7,703 nucleotides of DNA from Miltoncostaeales bacterium. Lineage in GTDB: Bacteria > Actinomycetota > Thermoleophilia > Miltoncostaeales > Miltoncostaeaceae. The translations under genes and the position numbers were made by a program. Location: NCBI GenBank assembly GCA_030829765.1, contig JAUROO010000135.1, positions 1 through 7,703 on the forward strand. Direction: 5' to 3'. Positions 5,365-7,703 of this stretch are shown here, piece after piece. The notes beneath the pieces are model-generated. The model saw nothing but the letters and a program-made list of their open reading frames with translations. It had not been told where the DNA came from and made no database searches. Numbering within the stretch: the first letter of the stretch is position 1; each line of letters starts with the position of its first letter.

Positions 5365-7703
5365 CTGAGCACCACCGAGAACGCCACGGCAACCCACGCG
5401 CGCGCACTCGCCACCCTGCGGGCGATGATGACGGCGCGGTGGATTGATGCCGTCGAGGAGGAACTCGTCCAGCGCGGCGAGGCGTTCTTCCAGCTCGGCG
5501 GCGCTGGCCACGAGGCCACGGCGGTACTGGCCGACCACCTGAGGCCCCAGGACTGGCTGCAGCCGCACTACCGCTCGCGTGCCCTGCTGGTCCGGCGCGG
5601 AATCGCCCCCGAGCAGTTCTTCCACGGCCTGCTCTCCACAGCGCAGTCGGACTCCGCCGGGCGCCAGATGCCGGCGTTCCTCAACGACCCCGACCTGCAC
5701 GTGCTGCCGATGACCGTGCCGACCGGCAACGGGCTGCTGCACGCGGTGGGCGTGGCGCGCGAGGTGGCCGCGGGTGACGAGGCGCCCATCGTCCTCGCCG
5801 GCGTCGGCGACGGCACCACCCAGCAGGGCGAGGTGATGGAGGCCATCGGCGAGGCCGCCCGCGCTGCCCTGCCGGTGCTCTTCGTGATCGAGGACAACGG
5901 CTACGCCATCTCCACCCACACGGCCGGGCGCACCTTCTACGACACGGTGCAGGGTCCGGCGGCTGAGTTCCTGGGCGTGCCCATCGTGCGCGCCGACGGC
6001 CGCGACCCGGTCACGCTCGATGCGGTGTCGCGCCGGGCAGTGCATGACGTGCGCGAATCCCGGCGGCCGGTGGTGCTCGTGATCGATGTCGAGCGCCTTA
6101 CCCACCACACGAACGCCGATGACGAGGCCGTGTACCGCGATGCCCGCGAGCGGGCGACCGCCCGCGAAGGCGACCCCATCGCGGCGCTGCGCGAGCACCT
6201 GGTGGCCGAGGGCGTACCCGAAGCCGAACTGGTGGCGCTGGACCGCGAGGTGGAGACGCAGGTGCGGGCCGCAGCAGCCCAGGCCCTGGAGGCACCGGAC
6301 CCCGTCGCCACCCATGGCGCGATGGCCCCGGTGTCCGACGAGGTGCGGTCGCGCGCAGGCGCGGCACCGGGGGAGCCCCCTGAGGACGGAGCCGCGCGGA
6401 CGATGCTCGAGGCCATCCGCGACGTGCTGGGCGAGCGGCTGGACGCCGATCCGCGCGTATCCGTCCTGGGGCAGGACATCGAGGACCCCAAGGGTGACGT
6501 GTTCGGCATCACCCGCGGGCTGTCCACCCGCTTCCCCGGCAGGGTGACCAACGCGCCGCTCAGCGAGTCGACGATCGTGGGCACCTCCATCGGCCGCGCC
6601 CTGGCCGGTGGCCGCCCGGTCGCCATGGTGCAGTTCGCGGACTTCCTGCCGTTGGCGTTCAACCAGATCGCCTCGGAGCTCGCCACCATGCACTGGCGCA
6701 CCGACGGCCGGTGGTCGGCCCCCGTTGTCATCCTGGCCCCCTGCGGTGCCTACCGGCCGGGCCTCGGCCCGTTCCACGCCCAGACCCTCGAGGCCACATT
6801 CGCGCACATCCCGGGGCTGGACGTGGCAATGCCCAGCACCGCCGACGATGCCGCGGGTGCGCTGCACGCCGCGCTCGACGGCGATCGCCCCACCCTCATC
6901 CTGTATCCGAAGACCTGCCTGAACGATCCGACCCGGGCGACGCGCGCGGGGACGTCCGCACGCCCGGTGGTGCCCGGGCATGCGGCGGTACGCAACCGGG
7001 GCGACGATGTCACCATCGTCGCCTGGGGCTCCACCGCCCCCATCGCCGAGCGCGCCGCGGGAATCCTCGACGCCGCAGGCGTGGGCGTGGACCTCATCGA
7101 CCTCCGCAGCATCGCCCCATGGGATGTCGAGGCCGTGGTGGCGAGCGCGGCCCGCACCCGCCGGCTGGTGGTGGTGCATGAGGACAACCTCTCGGGCGGG
7201 TTCGGTGCCGAGGTGGTGGCCCGGGTATCCGACCACCTGGAGGGCGACCTCACCACGCGGCGCATCGCGCGCCCCGATACCTGGGTGCCCAACAACTACG
7301 TCAACCAGGTGGAGGTGCTGCCCTCCACGCGGCAGGTGCTGGACGCCGTGGCCGCCATCCTGGGTGGCCTCGAGGTGGAGGAGGCCGGCGGGACGGCCGA
7401 GGATGGCGTGCTGGTGGTGGAGGCCGCGGGCTCAAGCCCGGCCGACCAGCAGGTGATGGTGATCGAGTGGCTGGTGGGCGACGGCGACACCGTCACCGAG
7501 GGACAGGTGATCGCCGAGTGCGAGGGCGACAAGGCCGCCTTCGAGCTGGCCGCGCCGGCATCGGGCGAGATCGCCGGCCTGCATGAGGAGATGGAGGCCG
7601 TGGCGGTGGGAACACCGCTCGCCCGCATCACGCTGGCGCCCGGCGCCGCCGCCGCCCGCAGGCGCATGCCCGCCGAGCCCACGCTGCGCGTGCGCCGGGT
7701 GAC
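5365..7703 (+). CDS. Fused 2-oxoacid dehydrogenase E1-alpha/E1-beta with lipoyl domain, 3'-partial
   Basis: 779 codons are visible and the frame is open at the window end. E1 enzymes use thiamine diphosphate to decarboxylate 2-oxoacids and acylate a lipoyl group. E1-alpha spans about 15-310: Y-R at 69-70, P-T-G-N-G at 119-123, thiamine motif G-D-G at 148-150 with E-D-N-G-Y at 176-180 (Asp149, Asn178, Tyr180 as Mg ligands), and H-H-T-N-A-D-D at 247-253. The last resembles the branched-chain enzyme's HHSTSDD, so a branched-chain-type substrate is favoured over pyruvate. After a linker, E1-beta spans about 345-670: P-L-S-E-S at 398-402 (Glu401, the thiamine-activating Glu) and F-H-A-Q at 470-473. 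A lipoyl domain follows at about 683-757, with Lys723 in E-G-D-K-A as the attachment site. Fused E1 chains are known; a lipoyl domain on E1 is unusual because it normally belongs to E2. No ATG, GTG or TTG precedes codon 5425 in frame; CTG 5365 gives a natural M-S-T-T-E-N start and keeps the conserved first helix. The start is uncertain. Confidence 0.9.
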   Translation, partial: MSTTENATATHARALATLRAMMTARWIDAVEEELVQRGEAFFQLGGAGHEATAVLADHLRPQDWLQPHYRSRALLVRRGIAPEQFFHGLLSTAQSDSAGRQMPAFLNDPDLHVLPMTVPTGNGLLHAVGVAREVAAGDEAPIVLAGVGDGTTQQGEVMEAIGEAARAALPVLFVIEDNGYAISTHTAGRTFYDTVQGPAAEFLGVPIVRADGRDPVTLDAVSRRAVHDVRESRRPVVLVIDVERLTHHTNADDEAVYRDARERATAREGDPIAALREHLVAEGVPEAELVALDREVETQVRAAAAQALEAPDPVATHGAMAPVSDEVRSRAGAAPGEPPEDGAARTMLEAIRDVLGERLDADPRVSVLGQDIEDPKGDVFGITRGLSTRFPGRVTNAPLSESTIVGTSIGRALAGGRPVAMVQFADFLPLAFNQIASELATMHWRTDGRWSAPVVILAPCGAYRPGLGPFHAQTLEATFAHIPGLDVAMPSTADDAAGALHAALDGDRPTLILYPKTCLNDPTRATRAGTSARPVVPGHAAVRNRGDDVTIVAWGSTAPIAERAAGILDAAGVGVDLIDLRSIAPWDVEAVVASAARTRRLVVVHEDNLSGGFGAEVVARVSDHLEGDLTTRRIARPDTWVPNNYVNQVEVLPSTRQVLDAVAAILGGLEVEEAGGTAEDGVLVVEAAGSSPADQQVMVIEWLVGDGDTVTEGQVIAECEGDKAAFELAAPASGEIAGLHEEMEAVAVGTPLARITLAPGAAAARRRMPAEPTLRVRRV

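Noticed and set aside
5008..7236. A 742-codon open frame on the - strand
   Set aside because: It is antisense to the E1 fusion, rich in His, Gly and Arg with no recognisable domain, and arises because strong third-position GC suppresses stops in other frames.
1..7703. CRISPR arrays, tRNA/rRNA genes, transposons, toxin-antitoxin or defence genes
   Set aside because: I read both strands for repeats, inverted ends, and known motifs of these elements and found nothing that supports any of them.

Overview
This is a GC-rich bacterial stretch (roughly 70% G+C by eye) with tightly packed genes on both strands. No gene-free stretch longer than about 150 bases occurs, and there are no RNA genes, insertion sequences or CRISPR repeats that I can see. 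The codon bias, a luciferase-like oxidoreductase of the type usually F420-dependent, and several starts that look leaderless (a -10 hexamer about 6 nt before the start codon, no Shine-Dalgarno) point to an actinobacterium. A Thermoleophilia-like lineage is my guess, but that is inference and not proven by any marker gene here.

Left part (1-997, + strand): the last 54 codons of a SIS-domain sugar-phosphate protein, followed 48 bases later by a complete PIG-L/LmbE-type deacetylase. Together they suggest amino-sugar handling. Convergent to them (1040-1657, - strand) is a DUF1684 protein. Divergent from that, with only 41 bases between the two starts, is an all-helical protein of unknown function (1699-2358, +).

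Middle (2424-4190, +): a secreted phosphodiester glycosidase (NAGPA/DUF2233 domain) with a C-terminal Ig-like, FlgD-type tail. It converges on a luciferase-like monooxygenase gene (4187-5218, -). The two stop codons are built from the same CTAG palindrome.

Right part (5365-7703, +, cut by the window end): a fused 2-oxoacid dehydrogenase E1-alpha/E1-beta protein that continues directly into a lipoyl domain, which normally sits on E2. This gene has no ATG, GTG or TTG in frame upstream of its conserved N-terminus, so a CTG start at 5365 is proposed. The 146-base region between it and the oxidoreductase holds divergent promoter-like elements.

The genes do not form one obvious pathway. They read as several short transcription units of housekeeping and accessory metabolism. 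The most unusual item is the E1-alpha/E1-beta/lipoyl fusion with its unusual start; I see no clear evidence for an undescribed defence or mobile system.
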